Of a stretch of 64,000 nucleotides of DNA, positions 56,205 through 63,780 are shown in pieces. Position 1 is the first letter of the stretch, and each line of letters starts with the position of its first letter. The notes beneath the pieces were generated by a model. It was not told the DNA's origin, did no database searches, and saw only the letters and a list, made by a program, of their open reading frames with translations. Both the position numbers and the translations under genes were made by a program. Location: positions 1 to 64,000 of the forward strand of contig JAFVAL010000024.1 in the NCBI GenBank assembly GCA_017480565.1, given 5' to 3'. The DNA comes from Lachnospiraceae bacterium. Its GTDB lineage: Bacteria; Bacillota; Clostridia; Lachnospirales; Lachnospiraceae.

Positions 56205-58016
56205 ATGAAATTAATTTTCCGTTCTATGGCGAGGTACAAAAAACCGATTGCCATCGCCATCTTGATTAAATTATTTGGCACCATATTTGAATTATTGCTT
56301 CCCTACATTTTGGAGCATATCATCGATGAGGTCGTCCCTGCGGGCGATCTTGTTTTGGTGCTCTCTTGGGGGCTTGCGATGTTCGTCTCTGCGGTTCTTT
56401 GCCGGACGTTTAATGTGATGGCAAACCGCAAGAGCGTAGACAATGCAAACCGGAGCAGCTACGAGATCCGACAGGCACTTTTTGAAAAGACCATCAATCT
56501 ATCGGGGGAAACGTTCGATACGTTCGGGCTTCCTTCCCTCATTTCCCGCATGACCTCCGACAGTTATAACGTGCAGACCGTGGTGCAGCAGCTGCAGACG
56601 CTCTGCGTGCGTGCCCCGATGATGCTCTTTGGCGGCATCGTCGTGTCCCTGTTTATGGACTGGGAGCTTGCGATGATCCTCGTGGTGCTGATGCCCGTGC
56701 TCCTTCTGATTATCTTGCTCGTCGTGAGAAAAGGCATCCCGATGTTCACGGTGGTGCAGCAGAAACTCGATGTCGTGGTGCGTGTGATGCGTGAAAACAT
56801 CACCGGTATCCGTGTAGTCAAGGCGCTGAGCAAAGAATCTTATGAGAAGAAGCGGTTCGGCGCGGCAAATGAAGACATGACGAGCCAGGATATCAAGGCC
56901 GCAAGCATCATGGCAATCCCGGGACCGTTAATGCAGCTGTTTTTAAATGTCGGTCTGACGGTCGTTGTGCTTTTTGGCGCGTTCCGTGTCAATGCCGGGC
57001 ATATGCGTCCGGGCGTGATTCTCGCGTTTTTAACCTACTTTAATATGATCGCGATGGGCGTGATGGGTCTGACGAGAATTTTTATGACGATCTCTAAGGC
57101 GAGCGCGAGTGCGGACCGAATCGACGAGGTGCTGCAGTGCGTCGAGCCAGAGCCAAAACGTGCCGCGATCTCGGAGCATGTGGCGGACAATGCGGCAAAT
57201 GAAGTCGCTCAGGATCCCGCAGATGAGGAGGCGTTCATCGTCTTTGACCACGTGAATTTCAGCTACGGCGAGGGCAGTGCAGACCATGAAGGGTTCATGG
57301 GGCTGGAGCGCGAAAAAGCTTTGAGCGATATCACATTTAAGATTCGCAAAGGCGAGAGTCTTGGCATCATTGGCCCGACGGGCTGCGGCAAGACCACGAT
57401 CGTCAACCTGCTGATGCATTTTTATGAGGCAGATGAGGGCAAGATCACCGTGGATGGCCGCGACGTGGCAAGCTATGAGAAGGATGAACTGCGGCGCAAG
57501 TTCGGTACCGTGTTCCAGAACGACCGCATTTTCCAGGATACCCTAAAAGAGAATATCAATTTCGGGCGAAATGTATCCGAGGAGGCGATGTGGGCCGCGG
57601 CGCACGATGCGCAGGTGGCAGACTACATCGAGACCTTGCCGGAAGGGCTTTCCTATGAAGCCGCAATCGCCGGGGCAAATCTATCCGGCGGGCAGAAACA
57701 GAGAATTCTGGTCGCGAGGGCGTTGGCCGCAGATCCGGAGATCTTGATCTTGGACGACAGCTCTTCGGCACTGGATTATAAGACGGATGCAGCGATGCGG
57801 CGGGCGATTGCGAAGCATCACCCGGACACGACGACCATCATGATCGCACAGCGTGTCTCTTCGGTCATGAACATGACGCAGATTCTGGTGATGGAGGATG
57901 GCAAGGCAATCGGTCTTGGTGATCACGAAAGCCTGCTTGCAACGTGCGAGACCTACCGCGAGGTCTATGAAGTGCAGATGGGCGCTTTAGGCGCAGCGGC
58001 TGCGGAAGGGAGGTAA
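56205..58016 (+). CDS. ABC exporter subunit with degenerate ATP site
   Basis: 603 residues: six membrane segments (about 15-300) of the type-1 exporter fold, then an ABC domain with GPTGCGKTTIVNLL (Walker A) and LSGGQKQRILVARAL. Walker B reads ILILDDSSSALD: Asp replaces the catalytic Glu. An insertion rich in Ala/Asp/Glu (about 315-350) precedes the ABC domain. Partner is the next gene, 3 bp away. Heterodimeric exporters of the TM287/288 type have just this asymmetry. Substrate unknown. Confidence 0.93.
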   Translation: MKLIFRSMARYKKPIAIAILIKLFGTIFELLLPYILEHIIDEVVPAGDLVLVLSWGLAMFVSAVLCRTFNVMANRKSVDNANRSSYEIRQALFEKTINLSGETFDTFGLPSLISRMTSDSYNVQTVVQQLQTLCVRAPMMLFGGIVVSLFMDWELAMILVVLMPVLLLIILLVVRKGIPMFTVVQQKLDVVVRVMRENITGIRVVKALSKESYEKKRFGAANEDMTSQDIKAASIMAIPGPLMQLFLNVGLTVVVLFGAFRVNAGHMRPGVILAFLTYFNMIAMGVMGLTRIFMTISKASASADRIDEVLQCVEPEPKRAAISEHVADNAANEVAQDPADEEAFIVFDHVNFSYGEGSADHEGFMGLEREKALSDITFKIRKGESLGIIGPTGCGKTTIVNLLMHFYEADEGKITVDGRDVASYEKDELRRKFGTVFQNDRIFQDTLKENINFGRNVSEEAMWAAAHDAQVADYIETLPEGLSYEAAIAGANLSGGQKQRILVARALAADPEILILDDSSSALDYKTDAAMRRAIAKHHPDTTTIMIAQRVSSVMNMTQILVMEDGKAIGLGDHESLLATCETYREVYEVQMGALGAAAAEGR

Positions 58017-58019
58017 GCG

Positions 58020-59810
58020 ATGCCTGGAAGAGGTGACCGCGGACGGGTCAAAGAACGTCCGAAGGATACCAAAGGCACGATGCTTCGGATCCTTTCTTAC
58101 ATGATGGTGCACAAGTGGAAGGTGTTGCTCTTTTTGGTTCTTGCGATTTTAAGCAATCTGGGTAACCTTTTGGGGCCTCGTTTTGCCGGAAACGCGATCT
58201 CTGTCGCGGAAGAGGGCTACAAGATCGGGGTCGGCGCGGTGGATATGCCGCGGGTGGCACAGTTTGCGCTCTACATGCTGATTGCCTATGTCGGGTCAAA
58301 CATTCTATCGTTTTTGGTGCACATTGGGATGATGCGGGTCGGCCGTACGATCGCAAAGCAGATGCGCACCGATGTGTTTGAGAAGCTGGAGAAATTGCCG
58401 GTTTCGTATTTTGACCGCAACCAGGCGGGCGACATCATTTCCCGCGTCTCCTACGACATCGATGTGGTGTCTACCTCGCTTTCTTCGGACGTGATCCAGA
58501 TTTTGACGAGTCTGATCACGGTGGTGGGAAGCTTTGTGATGATGTGCCTCATCTCCATCCCGCTCGTGCTTTGCATGGTCTTTACGATCCCGGTGTCGAT
58601 TGCATTTACCCGGATGATGAGCAAGAAGACCAGACCGCTTTATGCGAAGCGAAGTGCTGCGTACGGACAAATGAATGGTTTTGCGGAGGAAATGTTTACC
58701 GGGCAGAAGACGATTCTCGCCTACGCTTATGAGGATGAGACATCGCGAAAGTTCAGCGACATCAACCGCACGGCGGCGGAGGCTTACAAAAACGCGGACG
58801 GTCTTGGCATGACGATGGGCCCGACGATCGGACTGATCTCCAACATCGGACTTGCGGCGATCGGTATGGGCGGCGCGGTGCTTTATCTGTTCGAGATCGT
58901 GGGTCTGGGACAGATCTCAAGCTTCGTACTTTATAGCCGCAAATTCTCAGGACCGATCAACGAGATTTCTAACATCATCAACGAGATCTTCAGTGCGCTC
59001 GCGGCGGCGGAGCGTGTCTTTGCCCTGCTCGATCAGCCCGAGGAAGCGAAGGATATCTACGGGGCAGAAGTGCTCACAGACTGCAGGGGACACGTGGAAG
59101 CGGAGGAGATTACCTTCGGCTACACGCCGGAGAAAGAGATTCTGCACGACGTTTCCCTGGAGGCAAAACCCGGCGAGACGATCGCGATTGTCGGTCCGAC
59201 GGGTGCCGGAAAGACCACGATCATCAACCTGCTGATGCGTTTCTATGACCCTGTGAGCGGGCGAATTCTCGTGGATGAACGTGACCACACCGATTACACG
59301 ATGGAAAGCTTGCGGCGCAATTACGCGATGGTGCTGCAGGATACCTGGGTATTTCGCGGAACCATTTACGATAACATCGCTTACGGCAAGGAAGACGCGA
59401 CGATGGAAGAGGTCGTGGCAGCGGCAAAGGCTGCCCGCATTCACAGCTTTATCATGCGCCTGCCCGAGGGGTACGAGACCGTGATTTCTGAAGATGGCGG
59501 GAACATTTCCAAAGGCCAGAAGCAGCTTCTTACGATCGCCCGTGCGATGTTATATAACACGAATATGTTGATCCTTGACGAGGCGACAAGCAATGTCGAC
59601 ACCAACACCGAGCGGCAGGTGCAAAAGGCCATCCGCAGCCTGATGAAAGGAAAGACCAGTTTCGTAATTGCCCACCGCCTGTCCACGATCCAGAATGCGG
59701 ATCAGATTCTGGTCATCGATCACGGCGGGATCCGCGAGCGGGGCACGCACGAAGAGCTCATGCAAAAGAGAGGCTTCTACTACCAGATGTATGCGAGCCA
59801 GTTTGATTAA
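58020..59810 (+). CDS. ABC exporter subunit with catalytic Glu
   Basis: 596 residues: six membrane segments, then an ABC domain with GPTGAGKTTIINLLMRF (Walker A), Walker B MLILDEATSNVD with intact Glu, and an altered signature NISKGQKQ in place of LSGGQ. The altered signature faces the Asp-type Walker B of the partner, so both defects fall in one site and the other site is intact. A short basic N-terminus (GRGDRGRVKERPKD) precedes TM1. Confidence 0.94.
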   Translation: MPGRGDRGRVKERPKDTKGTMLRILSYMMVHKWKVLLFLVLAILSNLGNLLGPRFAGNAISVAEEGYKIGVGAVDMPRVAQFALYMLIAYVGSNILSFLVHIGMMRVGRTIAKQMRTDVFEKLEKLPVSYFDRNQAGDIISRVSYDIDVVSTSLSSDVIQILTSLITVVGSFVMMCLISIPLVLCMVFTIPVSIAFTRMMSKKTRPLYAKRSAAYGQMNGFAEEMFTGQKTILAYAYEDETSRKFSDINRTAAEAYKNADGLGMTMGPTIGLISNIGLAAIGMGGAVLYLFEIVGLGQISSFVLYSRKFSGPINEISNIINEIFSALAAAERVFALLDQPEEAKDIYGAEVLTDCRGHVEAEEITFGYTPEKEILHDVSLEAKPGETIAIVGPTGAGKTTIINLLMRFYDPVSGRILVDERDHTDYTMESLRRNYAMVLQDTWVFRGTIYDNIAYGKEDATMEEVVAAAKAARIHSFIMRLPEGYETVISEDGGNISKGQKQLLTIARAMLYNTNMLILDEATSNVDTNTERQVQKAIRSLMKGKTSFVIAHRLSTIQNADQILVIDHGGIRERGTHEELMQKRGFYYQMYASQFD

Positions 59811-59865
59811 AATCCTTTGAAAAAAGGAAGGATAGATAAAGACAATTGGACAAATCTGTGATATG

Positions 59866-59904
59866 ATAAATGCAATGAATGGTTCGGAGATTCATTGCAT
59901 TTAT
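59866..59904 (+). terminator. 15-bp hairpin in front of pyk
   Basis: ATAAATGCAATGAAT (59866-59880) and ATTCATTGCATTTAT (59890-59904) pair perfectly over a 9-base loop, with TTTATAGG after. It ends only 5 bases before the pyk ribosome site, so it may be a terminator of the exporter operon, an operator or a translation control element. Confidence 0.6.
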
Positions 59905-59921
59905 TTTATAGGAGTTGAGTG

Positions 59922-61343
59922 ATGAGAAAGACAAAAATTATCTGTACCATTGGGCCTGCCAGCGAGTCGGAGGAGGTCTTAAAAAAGATGTGCCTTGCCG
60001 GCATGAACGTGGCTAGGCTGAACTTTTCCCACGGCACACACCCGGAGCATGAAAAGAAGATTGCAGCGATCAAGAAAGTCAGAGAAGAGCTGCATCTTCC
60101 GATCGCGATTATGCTGGATACCAAGGGCCCGGAATACCGGATCGGAACCTTTGAAGAAGGCAAGATTTATCTAAACGAAGGGGATACCTTTACCTTTACG
60201 AGCGACGAAATCGTCGGCAATCAAGAGAGAGTATCCGTAAGCTACAAGACATTTGCGCAGGAGATGAATCCGGGTGATAAGGTGCTGGTAAACAATGGCC
60301 TGGTCGTACTGGAAGTGGTGGAGACGTCCGGCAATGACGTCGTCTGTAAGGTGCTCTCCGGCGGCAAACTGTCCGACCGCAAGAGCATGAATTTCCCTGG
60401 CAAGCGTTTGCGCGGCGCATATATGAGCGAACAGGATCAGGCGGACGTTCTTTTTGGCATCGAGCATGGCGTTGATTTTGTCGCGGCATCTTTCGTGTCC
60501 GACGGGGCAGACGCGAAGGAGATGCGTGATTTCCTGGATGCGCACGGCGGAGAGGACATCGATATCGTGGCGAAGATTGAGAATCAGTCCGGTATTGATC
60601 ACGTGGATGAGATCTGCAAATACGCCGATGGAATTATGGTGGCAAGAGGTGACTTGGGCGTAGAGATTCCATTTACCCAAGTGCCTTCTGTACAGAAGAA
60701 TCTCGTGGAGAAGTGCCGGATGCTTGGCAAACGCGTCGTGGTTGCGACCGAGATGCTGGAGTCTATGATCGAGAACATCCGTCCCACCCGTGCGGAAGTG
60801 TCCGACATCGCAAATGCAATCTATGAGGGGACTTCTGCGATCATGCTTTCCGGGGAATCGGCCGCAGGAAAACACCCGGTAGAAGCGGTGCAGGCAATGG
60901 CCAATATCGCAGAAGAGACCGAACAGCACATCGATTATGCAGAATGGTTTGAAAATGTGCGCTTTACCACGACCAGCAACCTGGATGCCGTTTCCCACGC
61001 AGCCTGCCGTATGGCCATTGATGTTGGTGCAAAATGCATTGCGGTAAGCTCTGTCAGCGGCATTACCGCCCGCATGATCAGCCGTTTCCGCTGCCCGGTT
61101 CCGATCATGGGCATCACAACCTCGGAGAAAGCCTACCGCAAGCTGGCGCTCAGTTGGGGCGTCCTGCCAAGACTCTGCGAACGGTTCGACTCGCTCGACG
61201 TCATTTTCTACCACGCGATGAGAGAAGCACAGCGCATGTTTGACCTGGAAGAAGGCGACAACATCGTTATGACGGGCGGCCGCATCGGTGAAGGCAAAGG
61301 AAAATCCAACACCATTCGCCTGGAAACCATCCGAAAGAGATAA
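59922..61343 (+). CDS. pyk: Pyruvate kinase, divergent
   Basis: 473 residues from the ATG at 59922 with AGGAG upstream; a GTG 3 bp earlier is an alternative. Motifs: KIICTIGPAS, ARLNFSHGTHPEH, MLDTKGPEYRIG, IENQSGIDHVDEI, MVARGDLGVEIP, ATEMLESMIENIRPTRAEVSDIANAIYEGTSAIMLSGES. Compared with usual PykF the text differs (ATQML is ATEML, SGET is SGES, LSFV is AASFV) and there is no extra C-terminal PEP-like domain. It makes ATP and pyruvate from PEP and ADP. It could be a second, specialised isoenzyme. Confidence 0.93.
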   Translation: MRKTKIICTIGPASESEEVLKKMCLAGMNVARLNFSHGTHPEHEKKIAAIKKVREELHLPIAIMLDTKGPEYRIGTFEEGKIYLNEGDTFTFTSDEIVGNQERVSVSYKTFAQEMNPGDKVLVNNGLVVLEVVETSGNDVVCKVLSGGKLSDRKSMNFPGKRLRGAYMSEQDQADVLFGIEHGVDFVAASFVSDGADAKEMRDFLDAHGGEDIDIVAKIENQSGIDHVDEICKYADGIMVARGDLGVEIPFTQVPSVQKNLVEKCRMLGKRVVVATEMLESMIENIRPTRAEVSDIANAIYEGTSAIMLSGESAAGKHPVEAVQAMANIAEETEQHIDYAEWFENVRFTTTSNLDAVSHAACRMAIDVGAKCIAVSSVSGITARMISRFRCPVPIMGITTSEKAYRKLALSWGVLPRLCERFDSLDVIFYHAMREAQRMFDLEEGDNIVMTGGRIGEGKGKSNTIRLETIRKR

Positions 61344-61358
61344 TGTGGCGGGGTAGTC

Positions 61359-61387
61359 TTGACGAACCGCCTGCAATCCCATAAAAT
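61359..61387 (+). promoter_or_regulatory. Promoter of the rubrerythrin gene
   Basis: TTGACG, 17 bp, TAAAAT. A second TATAAT at 61420-61425 lies closer to the gene but lacks a good -35. Confidence 0.6.
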
Positions 61388-61446
61388 GAAATTAATAGGA
61401 GACAGATCGTTTCCTTGCGTATAATTCACAGAAAAAGGAGATTCAC

Positions 61447-61989
61447 ATGAAGAAATTTGTATGTAGCGTATGCGGTTACGTGTATGAAGGCGATGCTGCA
61501 CCGGAGAGATGTCCCGTCTGTAAGGCGCCTGCAGAGAAGTTCAACGAAGTAGCGGGTGAAAAGGTTTGGGCAGCTGAGCATGTGGTAGGCGTTGCACAGG
61601 GCGCTCCGGAAGACATTCTGAAGGATCTGCGTGATATGTTCAACGGCGAGTGCTCCGAGGTTGGTATGTACCTTGCGATGAGCCGTGTTGCAATCCGCGA
61701 AGGTTATCCGGAAGTCGGCGCTTTCTTTGAGAAGGCAGCGTTTGAAGAGGCTTGGCATGCAGCTCATTTTGCAGAGCTCCTCGGCGAAGTCGTCACCGAT
61801 TCCACCAAGAAGAACCTTGAGCTGCGCGCAGAGGCTGAGTACGGTGCAACCGCAGGCCGCGCAGACCTCGCAAAGAGAGCAAAGGCATTAAACCTTGACG
61901 CAATCCATGATATTGTCCATGAAATTGGTAGGGACGAAGCCAGACATGGAAAAGGATTCCAGGGGCTGTTGGAGAGATACTTTGGATAA
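61447..61989 (+). CDS. Reverse rubrerythrin (rubredoxin first)
   Basis: 180 residues. Rubredoxin-like Fe(Cys)4 domain first ([10 protein letters not shown] and CPVCKAP), then a ferritin-like diiron domain with metal ligands in [45 protein letters not shown] and [16 protein letters not shown]. It reduces hydrogen peroxide with electrons from NADH oxidoreductases in anaerobes. The last about 25 codons change codon style (AGG, AGA, GGA, AAA) compared with the body (CGT/CGC, GGC, AAG). A second, better-matching 3' end lies at 62167-62226. Confidence 0.95.
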   Translation: MKKFVCSVCGYVYEGDAAPERCPVCKAPAEKFNEVAGEKVWAAEHVVGVAQGAPEDILKDLRDMFNGECSEVGMYLAMSRVAIREGYPEVGAFFEKAAFEEAWHAAHFAELLGEVVTDSTKKNLELRAEAEYGATAGRADLAKRAKALNLDAIHDIVHEIGRDEARHGKGFQGLLERYFG

Positions 61990-62158
61990 CAGGCGCAGGG
62001 AAGAAGCAGAGTTTCCGGAGGTGTGTCTTCAAGCGGCATCTGAAGTGACAGAGGAAAAGCTCCAGCAGATGATTATGCGGCGGAACCAGCTTCTGGCGGA
62101 AAAGGGCTATCTTCCTCCAGATGAATCCCATATATACTGGCATAAGCCCGACGTCTGA
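61982..62158 (+). CDS. Possible 58-residue small protein
   Basis: Frame starting at a TTG that overlaps the rubrerythrin stop by 8 bp. Product is charged and helical ([20 protein letters not shown]...[20 protein letters not shown]). No family recognised and no clear ribosome site of its own, so it would need coupling to rubrerythrin. It lies entirely in the segment that seems to have been inserted at the rubrerythrin 3' end. Confidence 0.3.
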   Translation: MDNRRREEAEFPEVCLQAASEVTEEKLQQMIMRRNQLLAEKGYLPPDESHIYWHKPDV

Positions 62159-62166
62159 TACCTTGT

Positions 62167-62226
62167 CGCGACAAAGCCCGCCACGGCAAGGCATTCGCAG
62201 GTCTGCTGAAGAGATACTTCGGCTAA
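62167..62226 (+). pseudogene. Displaced rubrerythrin 3' end
   Basis: Twenty codons read RDKARHGKAFAGLLKRYFG-stop, 16 of 19 residues the same as the present rubrerythrin C-terminus ([19 protein letters not shown]). Codons are of the CGC/CAC/GGC/AAG/TTC type as in the body of rubrerythrin, unlike the present end. No start codon. Read as the original 3' end, cut off by a 237-bp event. Confidence 0.8.
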
Positions 62227-62256
62227 GTAAAAAAACCGCATTAACAAAGGGTTTTG

Positions 62257-62286
62257 AAGGAGTGGTCTTAGGACTGCTCCTTTTTT
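62257..62286 (+). terminator. Terminator of the rubrerythrin transcript
   Basis: AAGGAGTGGTCT pairs with GGACTGCTCCTT (three G-T wobbles, TA loop), then a run of T. Confidence 0.85.
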
Positions 62287-62362
62287 GCGTCTTCACATCT
62301 TTGTCATGGTACTTATTTGGTACCTCCTCTTTTCATGAACTGAAAAAGAGGGCAAATATCTT

Positions 62363-62389
62363 CGAAAATGGTACTCACGAAAATGGTAC
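62363..62389 (+). repeat. Two direct CGAAAATGGTAC sites
   Basis: CGAAAATGGTAC at 62363-62374 and 62378-62389, 15 bp apart. The core AAAATGGTAC is the same as the half-site of the operator at 63711-63756. The rest of the gap 62287-62527 is AT-rich with no gene I can support; its 98-codon frame lacks a ribosome site. Confidence 0.55.
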
Positions 62390-62527
62390 CATCTTGCAGG
62401 CACAGTATTACACATGAATCCACGAAAAGTGAGATGAAGAGAGATGAAAACAAGGGAAGTTAGATTTTCATTCTAAGTGTGGTAGACATAGACTTAAATT
62501 TCTATTTTCTCCAAACACGTTCCGTGT

Positions 62528-62533
62528 TATAAT
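62528..62533 (+). promoter_or_regulatory. Candidate -10 of the rpn gene
   Basis: A perfect TATAAT about 50 bp before the structured leader; the -35 at 17 bp is poor. Confidence 0.4.
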
Positions 62534-62583
62534 AAAGCCAGTCCTAAACGCCAAACAGGAATATTTCCAAAATAGATTTGGCT

Positions 62584-62673
62584 GGGCAGGTAACATTTAG
62601 TCTCGGAGGCTTCATGCAATCCGCGAGTAAAGTTATTTGCCCGGCATGAAGCCTCCGCAAAAAGAAACGGAGG
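62584..62673 (+). promoter_or_regulatory. Leader with mutually exclusive hairpins before rpn
   Basis: Four segments in order A, B, A', B'. A (62584-62599) pairs with A' (62628-62642) over 15 bp with one bulge. B CGGAGGCTTCATGC (62604-62617) pairs perfectly with B' GCATGAAGCCTCCG (62644-62657). Only 1 base separates A' and B', so both long stems are unlikely at once. The CCTCCG end of B' can also pair with the ribosome site CGGAGG (62668-62673). If A:A' forms, B' is free to hide the ribosome site; if B:B' forms, it is open. Function is inferred. Confidence 0.6.
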
Positions 62674-62679
62674 AAGAAA

Positions 62680-63519
62680 TTGAATAACAACAGCTACAAG
62701 AATCTTCGGTTTACCAATGACTTCATGTTCTGCAAGATCCTCACCAACAACCCGGATCTGTGCAAAGAATTGATTGAGACGATTCTGGACGTGAAGATCA
62801 AAGATATTCTCACGCTGGAGCAGCAGGAGCCGATCGAGATTACACCTGATGGCAGAGGCATTCGGCTGGATGTTCGCGTGGAGAATGAAGAAAGCATTTA
62901 CTGTGTTGAGATGCAGAACACGAAGCAAGACAACATACCAAAGCGCTCAAGGTACTACCAGGCGCTGACAGATATGGACTCACTGCATCGCAACGAAGAT
63001 TACGAAGACCTGAAGAAATCTTACGTGATCTTTATCTGTAACTTTGACTTGTTTAAAAGAGGATTTCGAAGATATGTATTTCGCACCCTATGCGTCGATG
63101 ATCCGTCGATCGAGATGGGAGACGAAGTAGAGAAGGTCTTCTTAAATGCCAAAGGCACAGAAGGGAACGCCTCAGAGAAACTGCAGGAATTTTTAAACTA
63201 TGTCGCGACGGGCAAACCCGAAGGCGAGTTATCGGAACGATTGGAGGATGAAGTGAAGATGGCGCAGAATAATCCGATGTGGGAAGCTGAATATGCGGCG
63301 TATTACTTGAAACTCCGTGATGAGCGGAAGGCGGGAAGAGAAGAAGGCCTGAAGGAAGGGCGCGAACAGGGACTTGAACAAGGAATTCTTCAAGGACGAC
63401 AGCAGCTTTTTCTTCAACTCCTAGATCAAGGGAAATCCGTCGAAGAGATTGCGGATTTTTATAACATGCCGATCGAAAAAGTAACAGAGATTGTCCAATA
63501 TGAACCTGCGGAAGAATAA
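62680..63519 (+). CDS. Rpn-family PD-(D/E)XK nuclease
   Basis: 279 residues, TTG start at 62680 with GGAGG 7 bases upstream. Start FTNDFMFCKILTNNPDLCKELIETIL, then the PD-(D/E)XK core RLDVRVENEESIYCVEMQNT (Asp, then Glu-x-Gln), RSRYYQALTDMDSL, SYVIFICNFDLF. The C-terminal tail has the RExGxxEGRExGxxxG helix typical of the family. Rpn proteins promote RecA-independent recombination in E. coli and relatives act in phage defence. It sits in the accessory end of the window behind the switch-like leader; a fragment of a second copy follows. Confidence 0.92.
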   Translation: MNNNSYKNLRFTNDFMFCKILTNNPDLCKELIETILDVKIKDILTLEQQEPIEITPDGRGIRLDVRVENEESIYCVEMQNTKQDNIPKRSRYYQALTDMDSLHRNEDYEDLKKSYVIFICNFDLFKRGFRRYVFRTLCVDDPSIEMGDEVEKVFLNAKGTEGNASEKLQEFLNYVATGKPEGELSERLEDEVKMAQNNPMWEAEYAAYYLKLRDERKAGREEGLKEGREQGLEQGILQGRQQLFLQLLDQGKSVEEIADFYNMPIEKVTEIVQYEPAEE

Positions 63520-63525
63520 CACGAG

Positions 63526-63609
63526 ATGGGAGACGAAGTGGAAAAGGCGCAGAATAATCTAATGTGGGAAGTTGAAGATTTACTAGATGAAAATGACAAG
63601 GATGAATAA
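63526..63609 (+). pseudogene. Fragment of a second Rpn-like gene
   Basis: 27 codons beginning MGDEVEKAQNNLMWEVEDLL, similar to two parts of the Rpn protein upstream (EMGDEVEKV and EDEVKMAQNNPMWEAE). It is too short to fold and is read as a duplication remnant or deletion scar. Confidence 0.6.
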
Positions 63610-63616
63610 GATTTCG

Positions 63617-63660
63617 CAGAAGGAGCGGCGATGAAAGCCGTTCCTTCTGTTTATCTTTTT
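63617..63660 (+). terminator. Terminator after the rpn region
   Basis: CAGAAGGAGCGGC (63617-63629) pairs with GCCGTTCCTTCTG (63637-63649) with one wobble; TTTATCTTTTT follows. Confidence 0.85.
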
Positions 63661-63694
63661 GTAACTGATTATATCTTGAATTCTTCAGTCTTTG

Positions 63695-63756
63695 TTGACA
63701 AAAGGATACAAAAATGGTACAATAAAGGCAAACAAAAGTCTTTGTTGTACCATTTT
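63695..63756 (+). promoter_or_regulatory. Promoter and palindromic operator of the HTH gene
   Basis: TTGACA (63695-63700), 17 bp, TACAAT (63718-63723). AAAATGGTACAA (63711-63722) overlaps the -10 and is repeated inverted as TTGTACCATTTT (63745-63756), 12 of 12 bases. AGTCTTTGTTG is also directly repeated at about 63687 and 63737. This is the layout of an autorepressed promoter. Confidence 0.8.
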
Positions 63757-63780
63757 GTTTTGGGGGGAGTGACTGAAACG

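Noticed and set aside
62121..62417. 98-codon frame between rubrerythrin and rpn
   Set aside because: It crosses the displaced rubrerythrin end and its terminator in another frame, without a ribosome site.
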